A DNA stretch of 64,000 nt from Granulicatella balaenopterae (lineage in GTDB: Bacteria; Bacillota; Bacilli; Lactobacillales; Aerococcaceae), in contig NZ_FOGF01000004.1 of NCBI RefSeq assembly GCF_900111135.1, positions 2,548 through 66,547 of the forward strand, read 5' to 3'. Positions 33,201-42,553 of the stretch are shown here, piece after piece. Below the pieces are notes generated by a model. The model saw only the letters and a program-made list of their open reading frames with translations, made no database searches and was not told where the DNA came from. Position numbers and translations under genes: made by a program. The number at the start of each line of letters is the position of its first letter. Within the stretch, counting starts at the first letter, position 1.

Positions 33201-34085
33201 GTAATTAATAAACAAGATAGCGAAGATGCAAGTATATTTTTACCAGGTGCAATATTTGGTTTAACAGATCTTCAAACACAAGAAGTTATTACTTCAGAAG
33301 CAACCGATGACCAAGGGAATGTTACATTTTCTGATATTAGTCCGGGATATTATCGCCTACAAGAAATAACACCTCCAGAAGGATATCAATTGAGTCATAA
33401 AACATGGATGATTTATGTTAATGACCATGGAGAAACTTATCTTTTAGCTAATGATGGCACAGAAGAAAATAGTAATTCATTAGAAAATGCGACAATGATA
33501 ACGCCAGATAATCCATTAGTGATTACCAATAAAGTGAACGCTACCGCAATTATTAAGATTACAAAAGTCGATGCTAAAACAGGAGAATTGATTGTCGATA
33601 ATAATCACAAGACGACTGCACGATTTGGTATTACAACAACTCCAAATCCTGTAGCCAATGCTGACTTATCTTCAGATGATATTTTTAATGGACAGGTGGC
33701 TTATTTGGATAATGGAACCTATACTTTTACTAATAAAGGAAAAGGCTTTGAAACTGGTCAATATTACTTATGGGAAATGCGTGCACCGCAAGGTTATGTA
33801 ACATTAACTGAAACAATTCCCTTCTATATTAAAGCAGATGGCAGTGTGATTATTCCTTCCAAACAAAATGAACAAGGAGAATATGTTGTTGATGAAGCTC
33901 ATCCGGCCTATCATATGATTCAACAATCAATAGAAGAAGGGGATACTCCCGCTGTTGAAATTAAAGTGAAGAACCATAAAATGTTATTCCCAAGAACTGG
34001 TGGTATTGGTTCAATGCTATTTTATGTGATTGGGTTAATCAGTATGCTTAGTGCAATACTATTGTTTAGTAAAAGTAATCAATAA
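30237..34085 (+). CDS. Thioester-domain, CnaB-repeat surface adhesin, 1282 aa
   Basis: GTG 30237 is chosen: AAGGAGG (30222-30228) is well placed and the promoter lies inside the longer 30102 frame. After a signal peptide (FDNYRMKLLVATMALILTTP), residues ~40-420 hold Ig-like adhesin modules. A thioester domain follows, with Cys477 (GYCIEEKG) and Gln554 (AATQQVLWD); such a bond can capture host proteins covalently. About five CnaB/prealbumin-like domains (EIKAPEGYLL, ELKAPAGYQ, EITPPEGYQ), probably isopeptide-linked, form the stalk. The C-terminus FPRTGG, hydrophobic stretch and KSNQ are a sortase signal of LPXTG type. It is paralogous to the next gene. Confidence 0.88.
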   Translation: MITKDKRGKRKLFDNYRMKLLVATMALILTTPTIQIINQNGNGNIFNVAAEQVINQDKEATPKNINDISNVIIPQMVIFNPETKQTLEEGATVQSVDSIGMNLLFDINATNLSEGDYFEVSLPTPLDYSNISMLQYAKDGVRFKGEIRDDKLICTLLALPTGIHQVKAINFQLHAPFKTEESSGDITLKTIVGTQEVAQTITVHQVAQRDISNKINTLTLDLLKGVDQIVQQDELINPYEHYYLNMTIDMGTEMFSNQVQKGDYFDIQLPNVLDYKFVQDLDYDSPQLKFHGTINQSTGILHIVVERAPRAEGNRIQFEFNVAMRFDLEKVKALESDAEGKRKMSLKINTSNDEKEAYSHRFILQALNTEHENEFDYYIPPFKDLFTESWGYTPKSMNDYLDDIYQVSEFGYDCRGTQDNFAPYEIFTLVKLKQKYVLDSGVNGLKKHWSAGPIQTLDNGYTSLPNADPSNYLLGYCIEEKGFSHIRPGLGLYAGRHYIKVPLENYNWHMYEQDKVKLRNVVAHCYPFVSEQEMRQYYHLPNDIRLSDMIAATQQVLWDIRRIYPNTQEEVKYNRKLTADVWTEPHIKGKLTLQWGLTDEQRSLQSDASNMFRAIDIIKSRYTENYQVNSPSDIALGTVTIKGSTLTTSISRHLDSSETGKVIIRSSNGKVIQKVITMNTPLTISEDIASLLTNAQTTITVTLEIVDSDAEVQFYVMDGSGIWTQDLITGELYPRTYVDQAEVQLNRGKFTFTKVDATTKNAIAGAEFTLTKLDEEGNKTNLVYYESANQDGEFIFDELSPGEYLLEEIKAPEGYLLTGMIFKVTIYADGTNQVEVKKANSDQWEGYSPTIDNHYQIENPQDVDIIIQKVDPEGNPILATKLRPGAEFELKEYKKQASTDDEWNPVTTDNVYTEIIGKDGTLRFGQLHHGIWYQLRELKAPAGYQKTDTIWDIKINHNGDIEITSSENPQEVATDNTITVMNKKNGNLVINKQDSEDASIFLPGAIFGLTDLQTQEVITSEATDDQGNVTFSDISPGYYRLQEITPPEGYQLSHKTWMIYVNDHGETYLLANDGTEENSNSLENATMITPDNPLVITNKVNATAIIKITKVDAKTGELIVDNNHKTTARFGITTTPNPVANADLSSDDIFNGQVAYLDNGTYTFTNKGKGFETGQYYLWEMRAPQGYVTLTETIPFYIKADGSVIIPSKQNEQGEYVVDEAHPAYHMIQQSIEEGDTPAVEIKVKNHKMLFPRTGGIGSMLFYVIGLISMLSAILLFSKSNQ

Positions 34086-34093
34086 TAAAAGTG

Positions 34094-34136
34094 AAATAGA
34101 GTTAGTTGACGTAAAAGTTAGCTAGCTCTATTTTTT
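34094..34136 (+). terminator. Terminator after adhesin 1
   Basis: AAATAGAGTTAG pairs with CTAGCTCTATTT and is followed by T. Confidence 0.8.
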
Positions 34137-34241
34137 ATGGGAAATAACCTTTTTTAACAATAAAAAAATAGCTGAAACTTTTAGCGAAAAACATTTTTTA
34201 AAAAATAATCACTATTCAGACACAATTAAGTCAAAATTAGG

Positions 34242-34269
34242 TTGAAATATGTCTAAAAAATAGTATAAT
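34242..34269 (+). promoter_or_regulatory. Promoter of adhesin 2
   Basis: TTGAAA (34242-34247), 16 bases, TATAAT (34264-34269), in the ~350-base AT-rich gap between the adhesin genes. Otherwise that gap shows only A-rich DNA and no further gene. Confidence 0.65.
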
Positions 34270-34530
34270 TAAATATGTATAAAAATAGGATACATTTATA
34301 AAAAGATGGGAATATAGTAGTTTTGCTTATCGAAAATAATAGAAATAAAAGAGCAAAAGACAATCATGAAAAATAAAAAATGTGTCTAAAATTAGAGAAT
34401 GTGAACAAACAAATAAATAAAACATTAAAAAGAGATGATGACGACCGCTCGTCAGGAGGAAAACAAATTGAGTAATAATAAACATAAACGGGACCAAATA
34501 ACACAAAACACCAGAAAGGAGACGGCTACT

Positions 34531-37500
34531 GTGATTCCAGAAGTAAGTTATAAACACAAAGCTAAACAACAAAAAGTCTTTGATAAATATCGCACGAAAT
34601 TATTAACGGCAGCAGCAGTCTTAACCTTTGCCACACCAGCAGCAATTACAGTAATACAAGAGGGGCACTTTAATCCACTAGCAGCCATTCAAGCAGAAAG
34701 TGGCGATGATGTTTCTAAAGAAATCACTGGCTTAGAAATGAAATTAGTGAATTCTGATGGTAGTGATATTAATGATAGTAAAGTGAATCCTTATCGTCAA
34801 TACAATTTATATCTTAAAACACAATCAAATATTACAATTGGCTCAGGAAGAATTGAGGTAGGAGATTTCTTCTATATTAATGTACCAGAAGAATTAGATT
34901 ATACAGCTGTTCAGCAAATGGTAGTCGATACAAATGATTTTAAATACTCAATCAAAGTTATTGAAAAGGATGGCAAAAAACAATTACGCGTTGAAATTAA
35001 TGATATTATGAATTTACCAATTAATGCATTTGAAATAGAAATGACATTACCAGTAAAATTTGCAGATACAACAAATCAAGAGGTTACCTTAACAGCAAGT
35101 ACACAAGGTGCAACATCAAATGAACAAACCGTTACAATCCAATCTAGAGAAAAATCGGATATTTCAAATCAAACTGATGTAGCCTTAAAAGTAGTTGAAA
35201 TGACTGATGCAGAAAATTTTAGCGAAATTACTTCAGCAGTCGATCCATCAACAGTCTTAGGACTACAATTAAGCTTTACTTTTAATACAGATGACTTAAT
35301 GCCTGGAGATACTTTTACAGTCGAATTACCAAAAGAATTAGAATATGTTGATGGAGCGGTAGTAAATATAGCTAGACCAGAAATGCAAGTAGCCGGAAAA
35401 ATTAACGGGAATGATAAAACAGCAACATTTACGGTTATTCGTGTACCAAAAGGAACTGGTCAGGCAGAAGCAATGGGAACAACAGTAGCAGCACCATTTG
35501 ATTTACTAGAAATCCCAATAAATGGTGGAGAAGTGACGCTAACTGCTACAACAGCTAAAAATAGCGCTTCGCAAAAGATTACAATTAGCCAAGCTTCAGC
35601 ATCTCGTGACGTAACAGCTTCAGTAAAAAATCTAACATTTGATTTAACGGATGAAGATGGCAATACTGTTGCACAAAATGCAGAAGTGAATCCTTATAAA
35701 GTATACGGGATGAATATTAATGTTGATATGGGTGAAAATGCAGGAGTTCAACAATTAAAAGCAGGAGATTATATCGATATTGAATTACCAGATATGATGG
35801 ATATTGATATTAACGAAATCAAAAAAATGATTAACAATACTCCAAATTTTGAATCAGTTGGAAGAATCTTTAATGATGATAATGGACATAAAGTACTTAG
35901 AACAACAATTACAAAAGTTCCTCGATCAATTAGTAATACAGTAACATTCGGTTATAAATTATTTGTGCCGTTTAATATTGAAAAGATATTACAAATTCAA
36001 GATTATAACAATACTCGTGATTTTAGTTTAAAAATGAAGACAACTGCACAAGATAACCCAAAAAGTATTGTATTACCTTTATGTGTTGTAAATCTTGGTA
36101 ATCCGGAAGTTCCAGCAGGAGATTTGTATTCACCACCATCTGAATTTTTATTTAATAATGCTGGAAGAACTAATGAAGCAAATATATTGAAACCTCAATA
36201 TCAAACTTCACAATTTTTATCAAAACCTAGAAAAGCTGATGGGTCATTGAATGGAAAATTTTATGATTATTCAATCTATACCTTAGTTAAAATCGAAAAA
36301 GGGCATGGGAAATATGGTCTTCAAAGTAGATGGACTCCTGGATGGGATAAAGTAGCTAGTAATGTTGATCCAACAAAAAAACATTGGTCTGCTTCTCAAG
36401 GTCATCCATCTGAACCAGATGACTCATCAGTGCCTAATGCCGGACCTGAAAATTATATTAATGCGTACTGTATTGAAGATATTAAGTATAGATGGATTGG
36501 TGATGGATTAAGACCAAAAGTTACTGCAAGTAATGGTGATTATCGATATATGCAAGAAGATTTTGAAACATTTTTCTATAAAGAAGTATATAATCATATT
36601 AGCCAAAATGAAAAACCGGAAATGGCTAAAAAAATCAAAAATATCATGGCGCATTCGTATCCTTTCGTTAGTGAAGAAGCTATGCGTAATTATTATGGAT
36701 TTGAAGATGATATTAAATTAAGTGATATTATTGCAGCAACACAACAATATATATGGGATTTACTGTATATTAATAATTCTGAATACGCAATTCCAAATAC
36801 AGGGGCTAAAATTGGAAGATGGGATAATTATCATTCAGAGAATATGACTGTTCCATTTAAAAATAATCAATATACATTAGACATTAATTCTGATCAACGA
36901 GTAAGAAGTGCTTGGGAAAAAATTGGTCTAAAAGTGAATCAAGGCTATACAGAGAAAAACATAGAAAAAGTTAAGATTAACAAAATTTTATTAGATGATA
37001 AAAAAGAGAATGTAACGATTGAATTATCCAAGAAGATTGACCCAAGTGAAACGGGTAAATTAATTATTACAACGCCTGACGGAACAAAAGAAGTCCAATT
37101 AGGTTATAAACCAGGATATGAATCAGGTAAAATAATTACAACTGCAGTATCGGGGTTTGATGAATCTAAAGAACATAATTTTGTAGATGTTCGTTTAGAA
37201 CTTACCGATAACGACTATTTAGTTAAGTTTTATGCATTGCATTCAATAGGGGGAGCAACGCAAGATGTTATTACTACTAAAATTTTTCCTCGTACCTATA
37301 CAGATCAATCTAGCATAAAAGTAAACTGTTTTAAAGGTAAGTTTGAATTTATTAAGTATCAAACAGGTACGCAATATACAATTGTAGGTGCAGAATTTGA
37401 ATTAACAAATCAATCAACTGGAGAAAAATTTACAGCAGTTGCTGATTTAGAAGGACTAGTATCGTTTGATAAACTTCCAAGTGGTACCTATACATTAAAA

Positions 37501-40500
37501 GAAACCAAAGCCCCAGCTGGATATATCTTGATTGAAAAAGAATATACAGTAGTAGTTGGTGAAGATGGTAACGCAACGCTTGATGGTCAAAATATATCGG
37601 AGGGGATTTGGAACAATAAATATGAAATTAGCAACCCTGAAGTAAAGATTGAATTAATTAAAGAAGATGCAGATAAAACACATGCTGATAACACAAACCG
37701 ATTAAACGGAGCGGTGTTTAGGATTGATAAAGAGAATGGAGCAAAAGAAGGTTATCCAAAACAATATACGACACAAGGTACAGGAGTTAATACTGGTGAG
37801 ATTCATATCACTGGATTAACGGATGGTACTTATACCATCACAGAAATAAAAGCCCCGGTTGGATATCAGTTGTCTGATGAAGTAATTACATTTACTGTTA
37901 ATAATGGAGTTGTTACTAGAAATAATGGCGAGATTTTAAATGGTAAAGATGCAGAGAAGCCAGAGTTAGAAAACAAATCTATGTTCTTTAGTAATAAACC
38001 TGAAAAACCAAAAGAACCTGAAATAATTGTTAAAAAAGTCGATCAAAATGGTGATGTATTACCAGCGATTGAAGGTGAAGTAAATTCAGGAGCAGAGTTT
38101 ACCTTAAGAGAATTACAAAAGAAATATGGAGGTAAGTGGGGCTATATTCCTGACACTGAACAACAAACGCGAACATTAACGATAGATACTGATGGTCAAT
38201 TACGTTTTGAGAACTTAAGTAAAGGTGTTTGGTATATTTTATCAGAGACAAAAGCACCAACTGACTATGAAGGTACAGAGAAACAATGGAATGTTAAAGT
38301 TGAAACTAATGGCAGTATTGAAATTAGTGAAGTAGCAGTTAAACGTGTTAAAACCCCAGCGAAAAACATTAAAAATGCTGATATCCAAAAAATAACTCAA
38401 CTAGTAAATGGGTTGTTACCAACACTGTCTCAAAAACCCAAATCTGTTATAAAAGAATTTAAAGAAGAACAAGTTAGCATTAAAGAAGCTAAAAAACAAG
38501 AAGCAAAAATTGATGGGTCAACGATTACTATCGTTAACCAAAAATTAGGTAAATTTGATATCGAAAAAATCAGTACATTGAAAGAAAAATTAACTGGAGC
38601 GGAGTTTGAATTAATTAAAAAGGATGACTCTTCATTTACACCAATTCAAAAAACAACACCAAAGAGCGGATTACTTACTTTTGATAATTTATTACCTGGA
38701 ACTTATATATTAACAGAAACGAAAGCTCCAGAAGGTTATGAAAAAACTTCTGAAACTTGGGAAATTAAAGTTACTAACAATGGCGAAACCATATTGTTAT
38801 CTGAAACTGGTGAAAAGATCATAAATACTGGAGCTGATTTTTCATCTGGTTATAATGGAATATTAAATATGGCTTCCAAAGTTATGTCAATCGATACTGA
38901 AAATAAAACATTTACACAATATATTTATGTAAATAACTATAAGTCTAATAAAGTAGTATGGTTTGGAGAAAATCATTTTAAACCAGTAGCCAATATTGAA
39001 TTACCGAAATTTAATAATGCTGAAACAATTTCTTATAAAATTTATAAAGTTCCTTTTGGAAATGTAAGTGAATTACAATCATTTGAAGGAACAAAAACAA
39101 AAGAAGAATTCCCTTCAGACAGTGCTATTGTATCAAATATTAATAGATACGAAGGATACACAAATTTAGAAGTAGCATTTAATACAGCATTATCTCCAAA
39201 AAATAGTTATTATGATGCTAATGCAGCTATTATTGAAGTGACTGCAAAATATGAAGGAAATGAAATTAATACGAATAATAGCTTCCAATATATGTTGCCA
39301 GCTTGGGAAGACAAATCGATGGAGACTAGAGAAGTTTCAACAACAAATTATGTTAAAATTCCTAACTTAAAATCAGAAGAAATTATTAAAGTTCCTTTAA
39401 CAATTATCAATAAACGCCCAGAAACACCAGAACCAAAACCAGGCGAAGGTAAAGTCGTTATTAATAAATTGGGATTAGGGAAACCAGTAGCCGGAGCCAA
39501 ATTTAAATTATCATATGGTAAAATTGGTGAAATCGATACTACGAAAGAGCCTATTTATGGAGTTGAAAATAATGCCGGAGAAATTATTTTTAATCAGTTA
39601 AAACCAGGTATATATACATTAGAAGAAGAATCGGCACCAGAAGGATATGAAAAAACAGATAGAACGTGGACAATCATTATATATTCAAGTGGTGTCACTG
39701 AAGCATTTGAAAATCCTAGCAACGGGTCACTACAACCAGAAGAAAGAACAGGAAGTAATCGAAATAGTGATTTAACAGTTGTTAAGGATAACTTTACGTT
39801 TACTGTTTACCCATATGGTGATAGCAATGGGAGTCGTGATGCATCAACCATCTACCCTAATAACGGAGGGTTAATGGATGTTGATTTCGAATTAGATTTT
39901 AAATCTGATACTAAAAAACTACTTGCTGGCGACTACTTTACATTAGATATTCCAGAATACATGCATGATCACGGAATTAATCCTGCAAATGTCAATGAAC
40001 ATATTATCATTAATGGTCGTAAAGAACCGATTGCAATTGGTAAGATGGTTGATATGGATGGTAATCGTGTGATGAAATATACGTTTACTGAATATGCAGC
40101 AAGTATGAAACATATTATTTTAAAAGGTAATCTTAAATTATCAATCGATACAAGTGTAGTAACTGATGATGCGTCGAATAAACAGTATGACTTTAACTTG
40201 ATTGATCAAAAGCATATTAAAGGATCAATTAATGTGGAGTATCCAGATTTTGGTACTGAATATACAAATACGATTAGTTTAATGTCGACAATCACTCAAA
40301 AAGATAATAAAAATCAAACATTTGAATATTATATTTATGTTAATCCATTAAAACGCACAGGAAATAAAGGTACAACTTTAGAAATTAATGATTTTCGAAA
40401 TGATGATCCATATGTTCCTGGGAAGGATAGTGTTGCGAATATTACAAGTATTCGTTTATACGATGCAACAAATGTTGAATTGCCAAAAAGTTTTGCAGTT

Positions 40501-41487
40501 ACTCCGTTAATAGATAAGGGTACATTAAAAGATTTAGGAAAAGAATACTGTACAGAACCAATCTCAAAACCTAATGATGGGCATACATATACAGTAGATT
40601 TCGAAAATTTTTTATATAATGGTAAGAGTTATGTGGTTAAAGTTACTGGAACAATGGATTCGCAAGGTGACTATTTAGCCTTGTCTTCTAAGTTAAAAGG
40701 AACGTATACTCAAAAAGATATTTGGCACAACGGATATTGGTACGATGGATATTGGTACGATGGGTATTGGGAAAATGGATATTGGGAACAAAAAGATTTA
40801 GATAACCCTACATATCTTATTACTAATAACCATACTTATGTACGTTCAAGTGAGTTAGCGATTATTGGTCATTATAAGGATAATTATCCTGTCTTAGATA
40901 TTGCTAATGCTCCAATTAACAAAGCTAAAATTAAAGTTACAAAAGTCGATGAAAAAAATCCTGATAAATTAATTGGCTTTGGAGATTTTGATTCTGCTCG
41001 TTTCGCAATTACTACAAAACCAAATCCTGTATCAACTAATAATGGGCAAAATTCAGATGATATTTATAATGGCCAAGTTGCTAACCTAATTGGTAATAAA
41101 GGTAGTTCATTTACCTTTGAGAATAGTGATAAACAAGGATTTGAACCTGGTCAATATTACTTATGGGAAATGCGTGCTCCAAAAGGTTACGCAAAATTAC
41201 TTGATGTTATTCCGTTTTATATTGAAGAAGATGGATCAATTATTATCCCTTCAAAAGAAATTAAACAAGGTGATATGGTAGTTGGGCATGAAGTAGATAC
41301 AGAGCATTTTGCTTATGATATGATTACACAACCAACAAAAGTAGATGACACACCTATTTTTGAAATCAAAGTTAAAAACCGTAAAGTCGAATATCCAAAA
41401 ACTGGTTCTATCGGTTCAATTATTTTCTACGTAATTGGTCTAACTGGTATGATTGGTTCAGCTTGGATGTTTACTAAAAAACAATAA
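34531..41487 (+). CDS. Giant thioester-domain, CnaB-repeat surface adhesin, ~2318 aa
   Basis: Three in-frame starts are possible: ATG 34435 (weak site), TTG 34468 (AGGAGG, 8 bases) and GTG 34531 (AGGAG, 9 bases). GTG is preferred by analogy with its paralogue. A signal segment (KLLTAAAVLTFATPAA) is followed by three Ig-like adhesin modules. A thioester domain has Cys647 (YCIEDIK) and Gln738 (AATQQYIWD). At least five CnaB domains follow (ETKAPAGYI, EIKAPVGYQ, ETKAPTDYE, ETKAPEGYEK, EESAPEGYEK). Further SdrG/FctA-like modules, an aromatic repeat and a final domain shared with adhesin 1 precede YPKTG, a hydrophobic stretch and KKQ. It is probably a sortase-anchored host-binding fibre. Confidence 0.88.
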   Translation: MIPEVSYKHKAKQQKVFDKYRTKLLTAAAVLTFATPAAITVIQEGHFNPLAAIQAESGDDVSKEITGLEMKLVNSDGSDINDSKVNPYRQYNLYLKTQSNITIGSGRIEVGDFFYINVPEELDYTAVQQMVVDTNDFKYSIKVIEKDGKKQLRVEINDIMNLPINAFEIEMTLPVKFADTTNQEVTLTASTQGATSNEQTVTIQSREKSDISNQTDVALKVVEMTDAENFSEITSAVDPSTVLGLQLSFTFNTDDLMPGDTFTVELPKELEYVDGAVVNIARPEMQVAGKINGNDKTATFTVIRVPKGTGQAEAMGTTVAAPFDLLEIPINGGEVTLTATTAKNSASQKITISQASASRDVTASVKNLTFDLTDEDGNTVAQNAEVNPYKVYGMNINVDMGENAGVQQLKAGDYIDIELPDMMDIDINEIKKMINNTPNFESVGRIFNDDNGHKVLRTTITKVPRSISNTVTFGYKLFVPFNIEKILQIQDYNNTRDFSLKMKTTAQDNPKSIVLPLCVVNLGNPEVPAGDLYSPPSEFLFNNAGRTNEANILKPQYQTSQFLSKPRKADGSLNGKFYDYSIYTLVKIEKGHGKYGLQSRWTPGWDKVASNVDPTKKHWSASQGHPSEPDDSSVPNAGPENYINAYCIEDIKYRWIGDGLRPKVTASNGDYRYMQEDFETFFYKEVYNHISQNEKPEMAKKIKNIMAHSYPFVSEEAMRNYYGFEDDIKLSDIIAATQQYIWDLLYINNSEYAIPNTGAKIGRWDNYHSENMTVPFKNNQYTLDINSDQRVRSAWEKIGLKVNQGYTEKNIEKVKINKILLDDKKENVTIELSKKIDPSETGKLIITTPDGTKEVQLGYKPGYESGKIITTAVSGFDESKEHNFVDVRLELTDNDYLVKFYALHSIGGATQDVITTKIFPRTYTDQSSIKVNCFKGKFEFIKYQTGTQYTIVGAEFELTNQSTGEKFTAVADLEGLVSFDKLPSGTYTLKETKAPAGYILIEKEYTVVVGEDGNATLDGQNISEGIWNNKYEISNPEVKIELIKEDADKTHADNTNRLNGAVFRIDKENGAKEGYPKQYTTQGTGVNTGEIHITGLTDGTYTITEIKAPVGYQLSDEVITFTVNNGVVTRNNGEILNGKDAEKPELENKSMFFSNKPEKPKEPEIIVKKVDQNGDVLPAIEGEVNSGAEFTLRELQKKYGGKWGYIPDTEQQTRTLTIDTDGQLRFENLSKGVWYILSETKAPTDYEGTEKQWNVKVETNGSIEISEVAVKRVKTPAKNIKNADIQKITQLVNGLLPTLSQKPKSVIKEFKEEQVSIKEAKKQEAKIDGSTITIVNQKLGKFDIEKISTLKEKLTGAEFELIKKDDSSFTPIQKTTPKSGLLTFDNLLPGTYILTETKAPEGYEKTSETWEIKVTNNGETILLSETGEKIINTGADFSSGYNGILNMASKVMSIDTENKTFTQYIYVNNYKSNKVVWFGENHFKPVANIELPKFNNAETISYKIYKVPFGNVSELQSFEGTKTKEEFPSDSAIVSNINRYEGYTNLEVAFNTALSPKNSYYDANAAIIEVTAKYEGNEINTNNSFQYMLPAWEDKSMETREVSTTNYVKIPNLKSEEIIKVPLTIINKRPETPEPKPGEGKVVINKLGLGKPVAGAKFKLSYGKIGEIDTTKEPIYGVENNAGEIIFNQLKPGIYTLEEESAPEGYEKTDRTWTIIIYSSGVTEAFENPSNGSLQPEERTGSNRNSDLTVVKDNFTFTVYPYGDSNGSRDASTIYPNNGGLMDVDFELDFKSDTKKLLAGDYFTLDIPEYMHDHGINPANVNEHIIINGRKEPIAIGKMVDMDGNRVMKYTFTEYAASMKHIILKGNLKLSIDTSVVTDDASNKQYDFNLIDQKHIKGSINVEYPDFGTEYTNTISLMSTITQKDNKNQTFEYYIYVNPLKRTGNKGTTLEINDFRNDDPYVPGKDSVANITSIRLYDATNVELPKSFAVTPLIDKGTLKDLGKEYCTEPISKPNDGHTYTVDFENFLYNGKSYVVKVTGTMDSQGDYLALSSKLKGTYTQKDIWHNGYWYDGYWYDGYWENGYWEQKDLDNPTYLITNNHTYVRSSELAIIGHYKDNYPVLDIANAPINKAKIKVTKVDEKNPDKLIGFGDFDSARFAITTKPNPVSTNNGQNSDDIYNGQVANLIGNKGSSFTFENSDKQGFEPGQYYLWEMRAPKGYAKLLDVIPFYIEEDGSIIIPSKEIKQGDMVVGHEVDTEHFAYDMITQPTKVDDTPIFEIKVKNRKVEYPKTGSIGSIIFYVIGLTGMIGSAWMFTKKQ
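40728..40791 (+). repeat. Aromatic tandem repeat in adhesin 2 (GYW-Y/E-D/N units)
   Basis: Five 12-base units encode NGYWYDGYWYDGYWENGYWE. The units differ slightly in DNA (gatggatattggtac type). Confidence 0.9.
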
Positions 41488-41508
41488 AATGTAATCATTC
41501 ATTTTTAT

Positions 41509-41536
41509 GAGGAGGCCTTGTGCTTCCTCTTTTTTT
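41509..41536 (+). terminator. Terminator after adhesin 2
   Basis: GAGGAGG opposite TTCCTC with one mismatch, then T7. Confidence 0.6.
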
Positions 41537-41601
41537 GAGTTTTATTTTACAAATGACTTCTTTTTGTTTAAAATTAATAGAGAATTAAAGGTGGTGCCAA
41601 T

Positions 41602-42447
41602 TTGACAATTAAAATTTTTTTGAAAGCAATGATTGAAAAAGTTCAGCAAAATGACCTCTTCAATATTGGGGCAATGTTGGCTTATTATTTATTATTTAGT
41701 ATTTTCCCATTTTTAATTTTTCTTTTGAATATTGTAGGTTTGATTGCAGCAGAGTATCAGCAGGATATTTTAGAATTATTGCAAGTTTTACCTAAGAATG
41801 TAGTAGAGATTATTAATCCGATTTTAACGTCGATGATTCATTCGAGTTCAGGAACTTTATTATCGGTATCTTTATTAGTAGCTTTATGGGCTGGTTCTAA
41901 AGGAATTATTAAGTTAATGGGTGAGGTTAGCCGGGCATTTGGCTCGACAAAGCCACATAGTTTTTTAGTGACGCGTGCTTTAGGGCTTTTATTCACATTA
42001 GCCTTGTCAGCGATGATGGTTGTCTTAGTATCAGCGAATGTCTTTGGTGATATTATCTATCATTATGTTGTGTCTTTAGTAGGTGAAAAAGAATTATTAG
42101 TGGAAGTTTTTCATTTATTACGTGGGATTGTGCCATTTTTAGTGATGGTTATTATTTTTGCTTTGCTGTATCGTTTTAGTCCAAGTGCTGATGTGAAGCG
42201 TAAAATAACCATCATTGATATGTTGCCGGGTGCATTATTTACGTCGGTGAGTTGGGTTGTTATTACGAATGCTTTTTCATTTTATGTGAATAATTTTGGC
42301 CGTTATGATGCGACATATGGTTCTCTTGGGGGGATTATTGTTTTATTATTATGGCTATATTTATCGAGTATTGTGATGGTGTTAGGAGCATATGTCTCAT
42401 CGGTGTATGTTGATTTAAAAGAACAAGATAAGTTAGAAATAAAGTAG
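41602..42447 (+). CDS. YihY/virulence factor BrkB family membrane protein, 281 aa
   Basis: A TTG start at 41602 follows AAAGGTGGTG. About six hydrophobic helices are present, with the family's N-terminal pattern NDLFNIGAMLAYYLLFSIFPFLIFLLN, here read as NDLFNIGAMLAYY then LLFSIFPFLIF. The later YDATYGSLGGIIVLLLWLY block is also diagnostic. The YihY family is widespread, with uncertain function; earlier naming as ribonuclease BN is not supported. Length is standard. It stands alone between two terminators. Confidence 0.88.
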   Translation: MTIKIFLKAMIEKVQQNDLFNIGAMLAYYLLFSIFPFLIFLLNIVGLIAAEYQQDILELLQVLPKNVVEIINPILTSMIHSSSGTLLSVSLLVALWAGSKGIIKLMGEVSRAFGSTKPHSFLVTRALGLLFTLALSAMMVVLVSANVFGDIIYHYVVSLVGEKELLVEVFHLLRGIVPFLVMVIIFALLYRFSPSADVKRKITIIDMLPGALFTSVSWVVITNAFSFYVNNFGRYDATYGSLGGIIVLLLWLYLSSIVMVLGAYVSSVYVDLKEQDKLEIK

Positions 42448-42480
42448 TGAGATTTTTGTCCTAAATCCACTACTTTTTTA
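42441..42480 (+). terminator. Terminator after the YihY-family gene
   Basis: AAAGTAGTG pairs with CACTACTTT, followed by T. Confidence 0.8.
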
Positions 42481-42553
42481 TGTAGAAAATTAGTTAAATA
42501 TCTTTTTGAAGCTACTTTATATGTTATGATTAAAGGGTAAAAGGGGCGTTTAG

